Part shown: positions 46,016-57,948 of the stretch, piece after piece
Numbering within the stretch: the stretch's first letter is position 1
Layout of the letters: the number at the start of each line of letters is the position of its first letter
DNA from: Xenopus tropicalis
Taxonomy: Eukaryota; Chordata; Amphibia; Anura; Pipidae
DNA: 64,000 bases
Assembly (NCBI RefSeq): GCF_000004195.4
Contig: NC_030680.2
Span: 151,446,249 to 151,510,248, forward strand
Direction: 5' to 3'
Position numbers and translations under genes: made by a program
Notes under the pieces: generated by a model
What the model saw: the letters and a program-made list of their open reading frames with translations, nothing else
Database searches by the model: none
What the model was told of the DNA's origin: nothing

Positions 46016-46127
46016 GTAGGGTCCATATTGGGTTGTGTGGGAAGTCTGTGCATCAGGCTCCGGCGCTGAGTGTAAGCTCTGTGGCCATGTCAGAGTGGAA
46101 GTTAAATGGGGATGTTAGGCTTAAAGG

Positions 46128-46242
46128 TAATACAGGCAGCTGGGGCTAAGGGGTTAATGGGAATACAGGCAGCTGGGGGGGCTAAGGGGTTAATGGGAAT
46201 ACAGGCAGCTGGGGGGCTAAGGGGTTAATAGGAATACAGGTT
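46128..46242 (+). repeat. 34-37-bp repeat (about 3.3 units)
   Basis: Copies of 'aatacaggcagctggggg' plus 'ctaaggggttaatggg' with varying G runs. Confidence 0.85.
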
Positions 46243-46687
46243 GGATTATATGTTTGGGCCCATAATAAAGGCAAGTTTATGTGTTTGTTTCCCATAATGC
46301 ACTCGCACATACACGGCTGTTGGTCGGTATAACATAGAGGGGCAGACCGGGGCAGGTTGGGGGCAAATACCTGGAAAGCCGAGTGGAAGGGGCAGGGAGT
46401 CACGGGGAGGAAATGTAATTTCGCAGACAGGGGAACATTGGGTTCCTATGGGAATGTGCATTTGCAGCAAATTGCTAATTATATGTGGGAAATAGAAGAA
46501 CTGCGACCAGAAAAGTAATTGTACCATTTCTATCCGTAATTATACCCCTGGGCCCCCCACACCAACCCACTGTGGCCCCCACAGCAGCTCTAAACCCTGG
46601 GGGGCGGGGGGGATTATTTTCCAATTTTGCATCGAGTTGATTTTCCATCAGAACCTTCCCTTGTTCTCCCAGCACCAGGCCACCCTG
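46243..46687. other. Unique spacer, AT-rich, possible regulatory
   Basis: The part near 46410-46540 has AT-rich words (gcaaattgctaattatatgt, aaagtaattgtacc). No exon is recognised. Confidence 0.35.
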
Positions 46688-48529
46688 TTATTGTGTGCCC
46701 AGAACATTCCTTCTCTGTATATTTGTATTTATACATATGGGTAGGGGGTGCCATAGTGTTTCCCTTAGAAAGTACAGTATGGGGGTACAGCTTATTGTGT
46801 GCCCAGAACATTCCTTCTCTGTATATTTGTATTTATACATATGGGTAGGAGGGGCCATAGTGTTTCCCTTAGACAGTACAGTATGGGGGTACAGCTTATT
46901 GTGTGCCCAGAACATTCCTTCTCTGTATATTTGTATTTATACATATGGGTAGGGGGTGCCATAGTGTTTCCCTTAGACAGTACAGTATGGGGGTACAGCT
47001 TATTGTGTGCCCAGAACATTCCTTCTCTGTATATTTGTATTTATACATATGGGTAGGAGGTGCCATAGTGTTTCCCTTAGACAGTACAGTATGGGGGTAC
47101 AGCTTATTGTGTGCCCAGAACATTCCTTCTCTGTATATTTGTATTTATACAAATGGGTAGGGGGTGCCATAGTGTTTCCCTTAGACAGTACAGTATGGGG
47201 GTACAGCTTATTGTGTGCCCAGAACATTCCTTCTCTGTATATTTGAATTTATACATATGGTTAGGAGGTGCCATAGTGTTTCCCTTAGACAGTACAGTAT
47301 GGGGGTACAGCTTATTGTGTGCCCAGAACATTCCCTCTCTGTATATTTGTATTTATACATATGGGTAGGGGGTGCCATAGTGTTTCCCTTAGACAGTACA
47401 GTATGGGGGTACAGCTTATTGTGTGCCCAGAACATTCCTTCTCTGTATATTTGTATTTATACATATGGGTAGGAGGGGCCATAGTGTTTCCCTTAGACAG
47501 TACAGTATGGGGGTACAGCTTATTGTGTGCCCAGAACATTCCTTCTCTGTATATTTGAATTTATACATATGGTTAGGAGGTGCCATAGTGTTTCCCTTAG
47601 ACAGTACAGTATGGGGGTACAGCTTATTGTGTGCCCAGAACATTCCTTCTCTGTATATTTGAATTTATACATATGGTTAGGAGGTGCCATAGTGTTTCCC
47701 TTAGACAGTACAGTATGGGGGTACAGCTTATTGTGTGCCCAGAACATTCCCTCTCTGTATATTTGTATTTATACATATGGGTAGGGGGTGCCATAGTGTT
47801 TCCCTTAGACAGTACAGTATGGGGGTACAGCTTATTGTGTGCCCAGAACATTCCTTCTCTGTATATTTGTATTTATACATATGGGTAGGAGGTGCCATAG
47901 TGTTTCCCTTAGACAGTACAGTATGGGGGTACAGCTTATTGTGTGCCCAGAACATTCCTTCTCTGTATATTTGTATTTATACATATGGGTAGGGGGTGCC
48001 ATAGTGTTTCCCTTAGACAGTACAGTATGGGGGTACAGCTTATTGTGTGCCCAGAACATTCCTTCTCTGTATATTTGTATTTATACATATGGGTAGGGGG
48101 TGCCATAGTGTTTCCCTTAGACAGTACAGTATGGGGGTACAGCTTATTGTGTGCCCAGAACATTCCCTCTCTGTATATTTGTATTTATACATATGGGTAG
48201 GGGGTGCCATAGTGTTTCCCTTAGACAGTACAGTATGGGGGTACAGCTTATTGTGTGCCCAGAACATTCCTTCTCTGTATATTTGTATTTATACATATGG
48301 GTAGGAGGTGCCATAGTGTTTCCCTTAGACAGTACAGTATGGGGGTACAGCTTATTGTGTGCCCAGAACATTCCTTCTCTGTATATTTGTATTTATACAT
48401 ATGGGTAGGAGGTGCCATAGTGTTTCCCTTAGACAGTACAGTATGGGGGTACAGCTTATTGTGTGCCCAGAACATTCCCTCTCTGTATATTTGTATTTAT
48501 ACATATGGGTAGGAGGTGCCATAGTGTTA
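46688..48529 (+). repeat. 104-bp minisatellite, array 3 (about 17.7 units)
   Basis: Same unit and orientation as arrays at 999 and 39171. A private variant 'tgaatttatacatatggtta' occurs near 47240, 47550 and 47655, and blocks of four units (416 bp) recur. The array begins mid-unit at 'ttattgtgtgcccagaac'. Confidence 0.95.
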
Positions 48530-49045
48530 CACATATAACACAGTTTAATGGCATGGAATTTGGGTTGGTGCCACCTAGTGGGTAGGTGAGTGACTGGTGC
48601 AAGGGAGGAGCAGAGAGGAGACATGTTTAGGCATTTGTTTATATACTGATATACTGTTTATATATATATATATATATATAATATATGAATGGATCAAACT
48701 CTGTGCCTGTTTTTTAAAAATTAGGGAACCCAGGCCGGACTCTTTTAAATCACCACATCATAACCCCGCCCCTGACCTCATTGGCCACACCCCTGATATC
48801 ACCTGTCCCGCCCTGCCTCCCGTCCGGGTTTTCCACAGTCCAAAAGTGGCAAGCCTTGGGCAAGGCAACTGTCGGACCCCCAAAGCCGCACAATTAGCAA
48901 TAAACCTCTGGTACAATCCGGGCAGCAGAGAATCATGTGACTCACAAGGGCACCCAAGGGTGGCACAACATCACTGGCCCAGAGCTGTGCCCTGCAGCTG
49001 CCCCTGTGCCCCATCAGCAACCTTACCCGCTGCCTGACATAGTGT
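48530..49045. other. Unique spacer with AT microsatellite
   Basis: An (AT)n tract occupies about 48657-48686. The remainder has no recognised exon. Confidence 0.45.
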
Positions 49046-49200
49046 CATTATTATTATTATTATTTTTAATAATAACAGGTATTTATAAAGCACCAACATA
49101 TTCCGCAGCGCTGTACAATAAGTGGGTGCATCCATTAAACATATGTGAATACACTGATAAGCAACCATCATCCAATACATGATGTACAGTGGGCCCTGCC
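49046..49200 (-). mobile_element. Dispersed frog repeat with ATT tail
   Basis: An (ATT)n tract is followed by 'tatttataaagcaccaacat' and 'ccgcagcgctgtacaataag'. I recognise this as the tail module of a very common frog dispersed repeat. A second, reverse-oriented relative lies at 53830-53893. The ATT tail is typical of a target-primed retroelement end. Body and promoter are absent. Confidence 0.6.
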
Positions 49201-50177
49201 AAAAGGAAACTTACAAGTGGGGCGTATTTACCCTTTAGTAAAGATCCATCCACTGTTTTTGTAGAACTACAACTCCCAGAATCCCCTGTTAGGAGACGTT
49301 TAGGGCATTGCGGCTCTCTCTCACGCAGTTTGTGCCGCTGGGGAACAGGAAGAGCCGATGCTAAAGGGGAAGTTTTCCATCTGAAAGGTGAGACACCCAG
49401 TGAAACTGAGCCCCCGGCCTGCGGCGAAACCAAAGCCGGGGGGGAACTCAATATGTTCTGAGAGACAAGAATCAGCTGATGGTTTATTCATTGGCTCCCT
49501 GAGCGAAGGGCACATTCTGCTGCCATCCCCATCCCCAGCAGGGCAGTCGCCAGGGGAGGTACTGGGTATCCCTGTAGGACTGGCATCTCCGGGGGCATCT
49601 CTATAGATGGACCCCCCCAGTCACGGAGCCAGATTCCCACACTTTGTGCTCAGGATTCCACTCACGGGGCCACTGACCTTGGGTTTGTGCCGGGACAGAA
49701 TCTAAAGGCCCAGATGATATTGTGTTTCTGACTTTGCTCCACTTGCAAAAGCCCAAACTGCTCCATGGCAGCCCCCGCCGGCCCCCGCCCACGAGGCTCC
49801 GCTAGGGATCAACGACTTACAGGGAATAACAGTTAAATGAACCTTGTGTAATCGCTGTCATTAGGCTGGAGCTGAGGATCATTCTTTACTGGAGACTGGT
49901 GAGTGCTGGGAGTTGTACTGGTGTAACTGGGAGTAGGGTGGAGCTGCTGTGTGCGCTGCTTTGTACAAAAGCCTATAAGCCCAGTATATTCCCTCTGCGC
50001 TGGGGCTGTGTGGGTCAGTGCCGAGAAGTCTCTGCTGGGTACAATTACAAACGACACAATCATTTCATAGAACATAGGAACTCGGGCGCCCAATGTGTCT
50101 CTATTGTAATGGGAGCTCCCAGTTTACGTAATGGTTTGCTCTTCTAATTAGTGGCAGGCAGTAATGTTATCCTTTAT
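49201..50177. other. Unique sequence with one exon-like site
   Basis: At 49329-49387 a 59-nt stretch lies between a good acceptor (ggctctctctcacgcag) and donor (ctgaaag|gtgaga). Only the frame entered after two bases is open (LCRWGTGRADAKGEVFHLK), and it exits in a different phase from the other candidate exons. An ACTACAACTCCCAGAATCC motif lies 45 bp upstream (49266-49284). No other exon is seen. Confidence 0.3.
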
Positions 50178-50500
50178 ATACAGGTATAGGATCTGTTATC
50201 CAGAATGCTCGGGACCTGGCGCTTTCCTGATAAGGAATCTTTCTGTCATTTGGATCTCCCTACCTTAATTGCTAAAACTCGTTTAAGCATTAAACCCAAT
50301 AAGAATGTTCCGCCCCCCCAATAGGGATTCATGCAGCTCAGTTGGGATCCAGTACAGGGTTTTGTTTTATTATTACAGAGAAAAAGGAAATTATTTTTAA
50401 AAATGAGAATTATTTGCTTATAATGGGCTTTATGGGAGCTGCTTTGTGTCATTCAGAACTTTCTGTACAAAGGGTTTCCAGATAAAGTATTCTATAGCAA
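50178..50500. mobile_element. Xenopus-type inverted-repeat DNA element ('ggtataggatctgttatcc')
   Basis: The left end 'acaggtataggatctgttat' and 'ccagaatgctcgggacctgg' begin a diverged copy. 'Attattacagagaaaaagga' and 'ttatttttaaaaatgag' lie in the middle, and 'gggtttccagataaag' at the right end is the degenerate partner of the left. I recognise this palindromic element as one of the commonest Xenopus repeats; it is the strongest taxonomic clue in the window. No open transposase frame is present. Confidence 0.75.
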
Positions 50501-50543
50501 TATATACGGCTATTGTGATCTAAAGATATACAGTTAGTAAATT

Positions 50544-50562
50544 TACTGGTATATATATACTG

Positions 50563-50596
<34 letters not shown>

Positions 50597-50639
50597 CACA
50601 TATATACACACTCATACTGACCTATCTATATACTCACAC

Positions 50640-50702
<63 letters not shown>
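50544..50702. repeat. TA/CA microsatellite
   Basis: Two (TA)n tracts, the longer about 60 bases (50642-50701), flank a short CA-rich, 'cactcacatatatacac' interval. Long TA runs are prone to cruciform formation and length change. Confidence 0.95.
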
Positions 50703-50705
<3 letters not shown>

Positions 50706-50723
50706 TATAGTTAATACTGTATA

Positions 50724-51312
50724 GGACAGAATGCTCTGTTATACAGATAGCTAGAATCTCAGCCATAAAGCAGGGCAGGACTGCTGCTTACAATGGGGGG
50801 GGATCAGATAGGATCTGTGCCACTGTGACAGAATGCTCTGTTATACAGATAGCTAGAATCTCAGCCATAAAGCAGGGCAGGACTGCTGCTTACAATGGGG
50901 GGATCAGATAGGATCTGTGCCACTGTGACAGAATGCTCTGTTATACAGATAGCTAGAATCTCAGCCATAAAGCAGGGCAGGACTGCTGCTTACAATGGGG
51001 GGGGGATCAGATAGGATCTGTGCCACTGTGACAGAATGCTCTGTTATACAGATAGCTAGAATCTCAGCCATAAAGCAGGGCAGGACTGCTGCTTACAATG
51101 GGGGGGATCAGATAGGATCTGTGCCACTGTGACAGAATGCTCTGTTATACAGATAGCTAGAATCTCAGCCATAAAGCAGGGCAGGACTGCTGCTTACAAT
51201 GGGGGGATCAGATAGGATCTGTGCCACTGTGACAGAATGCTCTGTTATACAGATAGCTAGAATCTCAGCCATAAAGCAGGGCAGGACTGCTGCTTACAAT
51301 GGGGGGGGGGGG
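50724..51312 (+). repeat. ~100-bp minisatellite (about 5.8 units)
   Basis: The motif 'acagaatgctctgttataca' recurs every 100-103 bp. Units carry 'tctcagccataaagcagggc' and 'atcagataggatctgtgcca', and differ almost only in G-run length. It lies next to the TA microsatellite. Confidence 0.94.
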
Positions 51313-51950
51313 CCCACAGACAGTAAGTGCATTATATGGTTCCCAGAAGCTGAGGGGGATGGGTGAGAGATATTATGGGGTTGGGGGGGGATACTGAGAA
51401 TATTTGGGGGGATGATGTTACAAGAAATTAAAACATGTTCCCTTGGGGGGTGCAGATGTTTTTGCTGCAGGGGAATCTTATTAGAAAGCTGAATATCTGC
51501 CCCCTGGAAAGCCCCAGATGCAGTTGCAGGAGTCACATTTCCAATACAGAATTTCCCTTATTCACTTCCGCATATTATTGTACATGGGGCAAACTCAGTA
51601 ACTGTAGAAGTGCAGGGGCCACATCAGATGCAGTGGGACATTTCAGTTGCCCTCTTCCCCCCATTACTCCCTGCCATCTTGCACTGCTTGCGCTGGGAGT
51701 ATGTTCCCTGCACTCACTACCCCTTTAGTAAAGTAGCACTTCCTGGGAAACTCCCCCTTGCTATGAGGCAGGGCCGCAGGTCAGTAGCTTTGCCCTGAAC
51801 ACTCGAACATTGAATCAAGTTCATTGAATCAGAACATTCACTACCAGAAGGTTCTGTGCCAGTCCCAGTAAGAGCCACGGGAGCTGTAATAGGGGTTTCT
51901 CTACCAGCGAACAAACACTACGCGCGGCGTGGCTGTCTATATATCCTAGT
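51313..51950. other. Unique spacer
   Basis: Frames of 60-97 residues show no coding support. There is a G run near 51380. No exon is recognised. Confidence 0.4.
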
Positions 51951-52948
51951 GTAGCCTCCTGTGCCGCTGCCTCCCCTGCAGCCTCCTGTGCCGCCTGCCA
52001 CTGCCTCCCCTGCTGCGGCCTCCCCTGCAGCCTACCCTGCTGCTGCCTCCCCTGCAGCCTCCCCTGCTGCTGCCTCCCCTGCAGCCTCCTGTGCCGCCTC
52101 CCCTGCAGCCTCCTGTGCCGCCTCCCCTGCTGCTGCCTCCCCTGCAGCCTCCCGTGCCGCTGCCTCCCCTGCAGCCTCCTGTGCCGCCTCCCCTGCTGCT
52201 GCCTCCCCTGCAGCCTCCTGTGCCCCTTGCCACTGCCTCCCCTGCTGCGGCCTCCCCTGCAGCCTCCTGTGCCGCCTCCCCTATAGCCTCCTGTGCTGCC
52301 CCCCTGCAGCCTCCTGTGCCGCCTCCCCTGCAGCCTCCTGTGCTGCCTCCCCTGTAGCCTCCTGTGCCGCCTCCCCTGCTGCTGCCTCCCCTGCAGCCTC
52401 CTGTGCTGCCTCCCCTGTAGCCTCCTGTGCCGCCTCCCCTGCTGCTGCCTCCCCTGCAGCCTCCTGTGCCGCCTCCCCTGCAGCCTCCTGTGCCGCCTCC
52501 CCTGCTGCTGCCTCCCCTGCAGCCTCCTGTGCCGCCTCCCCTGCAGCCTCCTGTGCCGCCTCCCCTGCTGCCACCTCCTCTGCAGCCTCCTGTACTGCCT
52601 CCCCTGCTGCCACCTCCTCTGCAGCCTCCTGTACTGCCTCCCCTGCCGCTGCCTCCCCTGCTGCCACCTCCTCTGCAGCCTCCTGTACTGCCTCCCCTGC
52701 TGCCACCTCCTCTGCAGCCTCCTGTACTGCCTCCCCTGCTGCCGCCTCCCCTGCCGCTGCCTCCCCTGCCGCTGCCTCCCCTGCTGCCACCTCCTCTGCA
52801 GCCTCCTGTACTGCCTCCCCTGCTGCTGCCTCCCCTGCAGCCTCCTGTACTGCCTCCCCTGCTGCCGCCTCCCCTGCAGCCTCCTTTACTGCCTCCCCTG
52901 CAGCCTCCTGTGCCGCCTCCCCTGCTGCTGCCTCCCCTGCTGCCTGCC
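51951..52948. repeat. 9/15/24-bp GC-rich minisatellite
   Basis: Mixed units 'gcctcccctgcagcctcctg' plus 'tgcc' and 'gcctcccctgctgct', all multiples of three. Frames are open on both strands (Ala/Pro/Ser-rich or Gly/Arg/Ser-rich, 225-342 residues). No start, splice or flanking domain supports translation. Confidence 0.93.
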
Positions 52949-52973
52949 ATATCAGCACATAAGAAAATATTCA

Positions 52974-53382
52974 TAAGGGTTGAGTAGGGATAGGGTAAAG
53001 GTTAGGGTTAGTATAAGGGTTAGGGGTAGAATTGAGGTTTAGAGTTAGAAGAAGGGTTAGGATGTAGGAGTAGGGGTAGCATTGAGATTTAGGGGTAGGA
53101 TTAGAGATAAGGGTTAAAGGTAGGATTAGGATTAGAGATAAGGGTTAAAGGTAGGATTAGGATTAGAGATAAGGGTTAAAGGTAGGATTAGGGTTAGGGA
53201 TAAGGGGTTGGATTGGGGTAGGATTGAGATTTAGGGGTAGGATTAGAGATAAGGGTTAAAGGTAGGATTAGGGTTAGGGATAAGGGGTTGGATTGGGGTA
53301 GGATTGAGATTTAGGGGTAGGATTAGAGATAAGGGTTAAAGGTAAGAATAGGGATAAGGGGTTGGATTGGGGTTTAGGGACA
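52974..53382 (+). repeat. Degenerate telomere-like TTAGGG tract
   Basis: Dense 'gggtta', 'ggggta' and 'aggatta' words include 'ggttagggttag' near 53000. The right part also forms longer units ('agataagggttaaaggtagg'). The G strand is the + strand. Confidence 0.75.
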
Positions 53383-54516
53383 AGATCAGGAGAGACCTCT
53401 GTGCTCGGCTTTCCATCTTCTTGATCATGTGAGGGGGTGGAGCTTGTTCCTGTTTAAACTTAGAGCAACCAATCAGCTTTCTCGCTTCTAAAATTCTTCC
53501 CTCCTGTTTCCACAGCAACCGCAGCCACACCCTTATATGGCCCTTATGTGACCTGCTGCCCTGAGGGTCACAAGGTCAGGGTTTGGGGTTTGTACGGGGG
53601 GGGGGTTTAGTATTGGGGGGGCACTGAGGGGGTACGGAGGGGCAGGAATTAACAGACTGGGAAGAGGGGACAGTAAGAGAGGGGCACAGAGGGGGTTGAG
53701 GGAAGGGCACAGTTGGGGGCAGGAAGGGGAACAGAGGGGGCAAGAAGCCACTAACGTGCCCATTGGATGCCCCTTTGCCCTCTGTACTTCTTGGGTGACT
53801 GGTTGTGTTTGTATAGAATGTGTTCAGTGTATCCCCCTGTGTTGTACAGCGCTGCGGGGTATGTCTGCGCTTTATATTGTGATAATAATAATAGGGATAT
53901 GGCAGCTGCACCGTTATATTTGCCCCGGGGGCATGAGTGGGGGGTAGGTTGGCACACACAGGGGCAGGTTTGTGTCTCTTGGGCATGATTGTGGGTGCCC
54001 TAATGGGTATTGGGGTGCAGGTCTGCCGTCAGGGGGACAGCTGGGACCCCTCCAGTTATACCTTGGGTACAATAAGTATCTTTCCACCTCTTAGTCACCA
54101 TCTCCCTGCACCCAGCGACAGCCCCTTAGCCTGCAGCATGTGAGGGGTTAATGGGGGGGGTATTAGGCACCTTACTGACCCATTAACCTAATACAGGCAC
54201 ACAAATGAAGTGAAAAATAAAGCAGAAGAGTGGCCCCCGGGGGCCCCAGACACCCCAGCTGTGCCCAATAATTACTGTCCTGTTTATTTCTGATGGGTCA
54301 TTTAGTATTAATGGGTTGGAGAGTCCGTCGGGCCTGGTTCTGGGGGCCAGTGGGCTGTATGGCAGTTAGGGGTCCCTGTGACTGGGGGGCTTCATTCTTT
54401 GCTGCTCCTACGGGTGCTACTGGGTGTAACTGTGTATTAGTTGTATTTAATTGCCCCGGGGGGGGGGTTCTTCCCCACTGTCTGCAGAGAGTTACATATT
54501 CCCCCATGTTTGCACT
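53383..54516. other. Unique spacer with G-rich stretch
   Basis: A G-rich tract at about 53577-53760 can form G-quadruplexes. A CCAAT word lies near 53469. A diverged dispersed-repeat tail occurs at 53830-53893. No exon is recognised. Confidence 0.4.
53830..53893 (+). mobile_element. Dispersed frog repeat tail, second copy
   Basis: The motif 'gttgtacagcgctgcggggt' then 'gcgctttatattgtgataat' is the reverse-oriented relative of 49046-49200, ending in an AAT tail. Confidence 0.55.
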
Positions 54517-54567
54517 GGTTTCCTCCATCACCCCAAAAGCATTCAGGCAGGTTAATTGGCTGCTGGA
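54517..54567 (+). mobile_element. Fragment of a dispersed repeat at the origin of the 51-bp array
   Basis: The sequence 'ggtttcctccatcacccc', 'aaaagcattcaggcaggtta' and 'attggct' followed by 'ccttagattgtaagctcac' is the order I know from a common frog dispersed repeat. The following array amplifies its 'ttgtaagctcactggggcag' part. Confidence 0.5.
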
Positions 54568-56027
54568 CCTTAGATTGTAAGCTCACTGGGGCAGGGGCTG
54601 ATGGGAATGGGATAGGGACCTTAGATTGTAAGCTCACTGGGGCAGGGGCTGATGGGAATGGGATAGGGACCTTAGATTGTAAGCTCACTGGGGCAGGGAC
54701 TGATGGGAATGGGATAGGGACCTTAGATTGTAAGCTCACTGGGGCAGGGACTGATGGGAATGGGATAGGGACCTTAGATTGTAAGCTCACTGGGGCAGGG
54801 GCTGATGGGAATGTGATAGGGACCTTAGAGTGTAAGGTCACTGGGGCAGGGGCTGATGGGAATGTGATAGGGACCTTAGATTGTAAGCTCACTGGGGCAG
54901 GGACTGATGGGAATGGGATAGGGGCCTTAGATTGTAAGCTCACTGGGGCAGGGACTGATGGGAATGTGATAGGGACCTTAGATTGTAAGCTCACTGGGGC
55001 AGGGGCTGATGGGAATGGGATAGGGGCCTTAGATTGTAAGCTCACTGGGGCAAGGACTGATGGGAATGGGATAGGGGCCTTAGATTGTAAGCTCACTGGG
55101 GCAGGGACTGATGGGAATGGGATAGGGGCCTTAGATTGCAAGCTCACTGGGGCAGGGACTGATGGGAATGTGATAGGGACCTTAGATTGTAAGCTCACTG
55201 GGGCAGGGGCTGATGGGAATGTGATAGGGACCTTAGAGTGTAAGCTCACTGGGGCAGGGGCTGATGGGAATGGGATAGGGACCTTAGAGTGTAAGCTCAC
55301 TGGGGCAGGGGCTGATGGGAATGGGATAGGGACCTTAGAGTGTAAGCTCACTGGGGCAGGGGCTGATGGGAATGGGATAGGGACCTTAGATTGTAAGCTC
55401 ACTGGGGCAGGGACTGATGGGAATGGGATAGGGGCCTTAGATTGTAAGCTCACTGGGGCAGGGACTGATGGGAATGGGATAGGGACCTTAGATTGTAAGC
55501 TCACTGGGGAAGGGGCTGATGGGAATGGGATAGGGACCTTAGACTGCTCACTGGGGCAGGGGCTGATGGGAATGGGATAGGGACCTTAGAGTGTAAGCTC
55601 ACTGGGGCAGGGGCTGATGGGAATGGGATAGGGACCTTAGATTGTAAGCTCACTGGGGCAAGGAATGATGGGAATGGGATAGGGACCTTAGATTGTAAGC
55701 TCACTGGGGCAGGGGCTGATGGGAATGTGATAGGGACCTTAGATTGTAAGCTCACTGGGGCAGGGGCTGATGGGAATGGGATAGGGGCCTTAGATTGTAA
55801 GCTCACTGGGGCAGGGACTGATGGGAATGGGATAGGGGCCTTAGATTGTAAGCTCACTGGGGCAGGGGCTGATGGGAATGGGATAGGGGCCTTAGATTGT
55901 AAGCTCACTGGGGCAGGGACTGATGGGAATGTGATAGGGACCTTAGATTGTAAGCTCACTGGGGCAAGGACTGATGGGAATGGGATAGGGACCTTAGATT
56001 GTAAGCTCACTGGGGCAAGGAATGATG
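54565..56027 (+). repeat. 51-bp minisatellite derived from a dispersed repeat (about 28.7 units)
   Basis: The unit is 'ggaccttagattgtaagctc', 'actggggcaggggctgatgg' and 'gaatgggatag'. Being 17 codons long, it gives 17-residue periodic frames on both strands (355 and 379 residues), which are not genes. Variants agtgtaag, gggactg and aatgtga are intermixed. Confidence 0.95.
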
Positions 56028-56516
56028 TGATCCCCAACCACCTTCATTCCCAGTATGAGCTTTTGATCCCAGTACAATGAGACACTCCCCTCCCAGTACA
56101 AGAGAGACTGCACCGAGTGACACCCAGTGATTGGGGGAGAATCACGGCTCTGTCAGTACAAAGCCCCCCCCGAGCCCCCCCAGCTGTAATGGTGGGGGAG
56201 GGAGTTATCTCGGAACAATGGACACAGGAGCACAATGAGTGGCTGCCAAGGGAACTGATTGTCTCCTGGGCTCCCAGCAAAATCAAAAGCAATCCTGGGG
56301 GGGCGGGGGGGGGGGGCAGTTCTTGGCAGAGGGTTGGGGCTTTGTTCTGCCTCTCAGACCTGATACACAAGGAAACAGCCCTCTCTGTTCTGCCGCTATG
56401 GGGGCAACATTGCAAGGGGGGGGGGGATTCCTGAGCCCAGAATTGCACAAAGCTGCCATGTTGGCGCAGCAAGAAGCAAATCCATCACTGTCAAGGCCAC
56501 GCCCCCTCTAATTTGT
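56028..56516. other. Unique spacer
   Basis: G runs near 56300 and 56416; no exon is recognised. Frames of 90-142 residues lack domains. Confidence 0.4.
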
Positions 56517-57948
56517 CCTTCTGTGTCTGTCTCTCTGCTTGCCCCCCATTGTCTCTCTGCTTGCCCCCCCATTGTCTCTCTGCTTGCCCCCCCATTGTCT
56601 CTCTGCTTGCCCCCCCATTGTCTCTCTGCTTGTCCCCCCATTGTCTCTCTGCTTGCCCCCCATTGTCTCTCTGCTTGCCCCCATTGTATCTCTGCTTGCC
56701 CCCACATTGTCTCTCTGCTTGCCCCCACATTGTCTCTCTGCTTGCCCCCACATTGTCTCTCTGCTTGCCCCCATTGTCTCTCTGCTTGCCCCCCATTATC
56801 TCTCTGCTTGCCCCCCCATTGTCTCTCTGCTTGCCCCCCCATTGTCTCTCTGCTTGCCCCCCCATTGTCTCTCTGCTTGCCCCCCCCATTGTCTCTCTGC
56901 TTGTCCCCCCATTGTCTCTCTGCTTGCCCCCCATTGTCTCTCTGCTTGCCCCCATTGTCTCTCTGCTTGCCCCCCATTGTCTCTCTGCTTGTCCCCCCAT
57001 TGTCTCTCTGCTTGCCCCCACATTGTCTCTCTGCTTGCCCCCACATTGTCTCTCTGCTTGCCCCCACATTGTCTCTCTGCTTGCCCCCATTGTCTCTCTG
57101 CTTGCCCCCCATTATCTCTCTACTTTCCCCCCATTATTTCTCTGCTTGCCCCCCACTGTCTCTCTGCTTGCCCCCATTGTCTCTCTGCTTGCCCCCCATT
57201 GTCTCTCTGCTTGCCCCCCACTGTCTCTCTGCTTGCCCCCATTTTCTCTCTGCTTGCCCCCCATTATCTCTCTGTTTTCCCCCTATTATCTCTCTGCTTG
57301 CCCCCCACTGTCTCTCTGCTTGCCCCATTGTCTCTCTGCTTGCCCCCCATTGTCTCTCTGCTTGCCCCCCATTATCTCTCTGTTTTCCCCCCATTATCTC
57401 TCTGCTTGACCCCCACTGTCTCTCTGCTTGCCCCCCATTGTCTCTCTGCTTGCCCCCCATTATCTCTCTGCTTGACCCCCATTGTCTCTCTGCTTGCCCC
57501 CCATTGTCTCTCTGCTTGCCCCCCATTATCTCTCTGCTTGCCCCCCACTGTCTCTCTGCTTGCCCCCATTGTCTCTCTGCTTGCCCCCCATTGTCTCTCT
57601 GCTTGCCCCCCATTATCTCTCTGTTTTCCCCCCATTATCTCTCTGTTTGACCCCCACTGTCTCTCTGCTTGCCCCCAATTGTCTCTCTGCTTGCCCCCCA
57701 ATTGTCTCTCTGCTTTCCCCCCATTGTCTCTCTGCTTGCCCCCCCATTGTCTCTCTGCTTGCCCCCCCATTGTCTCTCTGCTTGCCCCCCCCATTGTCTC
57801 TCTGCTTGCCCCCCATTGTCTCTCTGCTTGCCCCCATTGTCTCTCTGCTTTGCCCCCATTGTCTCTCTGCTTGCCCCCCACTGTCTCTCTGCTTGCCCCC
57901 ATGGTCTCTCTGCTTGCCCCCATTGTCTCTCTGCTTGCCCCCCATTGT
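56517..57948 (+). repeat. ~22-bp minisatellite (about 66 units)
   Basis: The unit is 'attgtctctctgcttgcccc' plus 1-4 C. Variants are attatctc, cactgtctc and 'ctgttttccc'. Length variation is almost all in the C run, so frames shift repeatedly; the long frames on both strands are artefacts. The + strand is an extended pyrimidine tract. Confidence 0.95.

Noticed and set aside
49329..49387. An additional exon of the IQSEC1-like gene
   Set aside because: Splice sites are good, but the only open frame exits in a phase that does not fit the other candidate exons.
51946..52987. Ala/Pro-rich or Gly/Arg-rich low-complexity proteins, which could suggest collagen-like or RGG proteins
   Set aside because: Trinucleotide-multiple repeat units open all frames on both strands. 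There are no exon boundaries or nonrepetitive domains beside them.
54437..56080. Seventeen-residue repeat proteins on both strands
   Set aside because: The 51-bp unit is 17 codons long and derives from a dispersed repeat; both strands are open equally.
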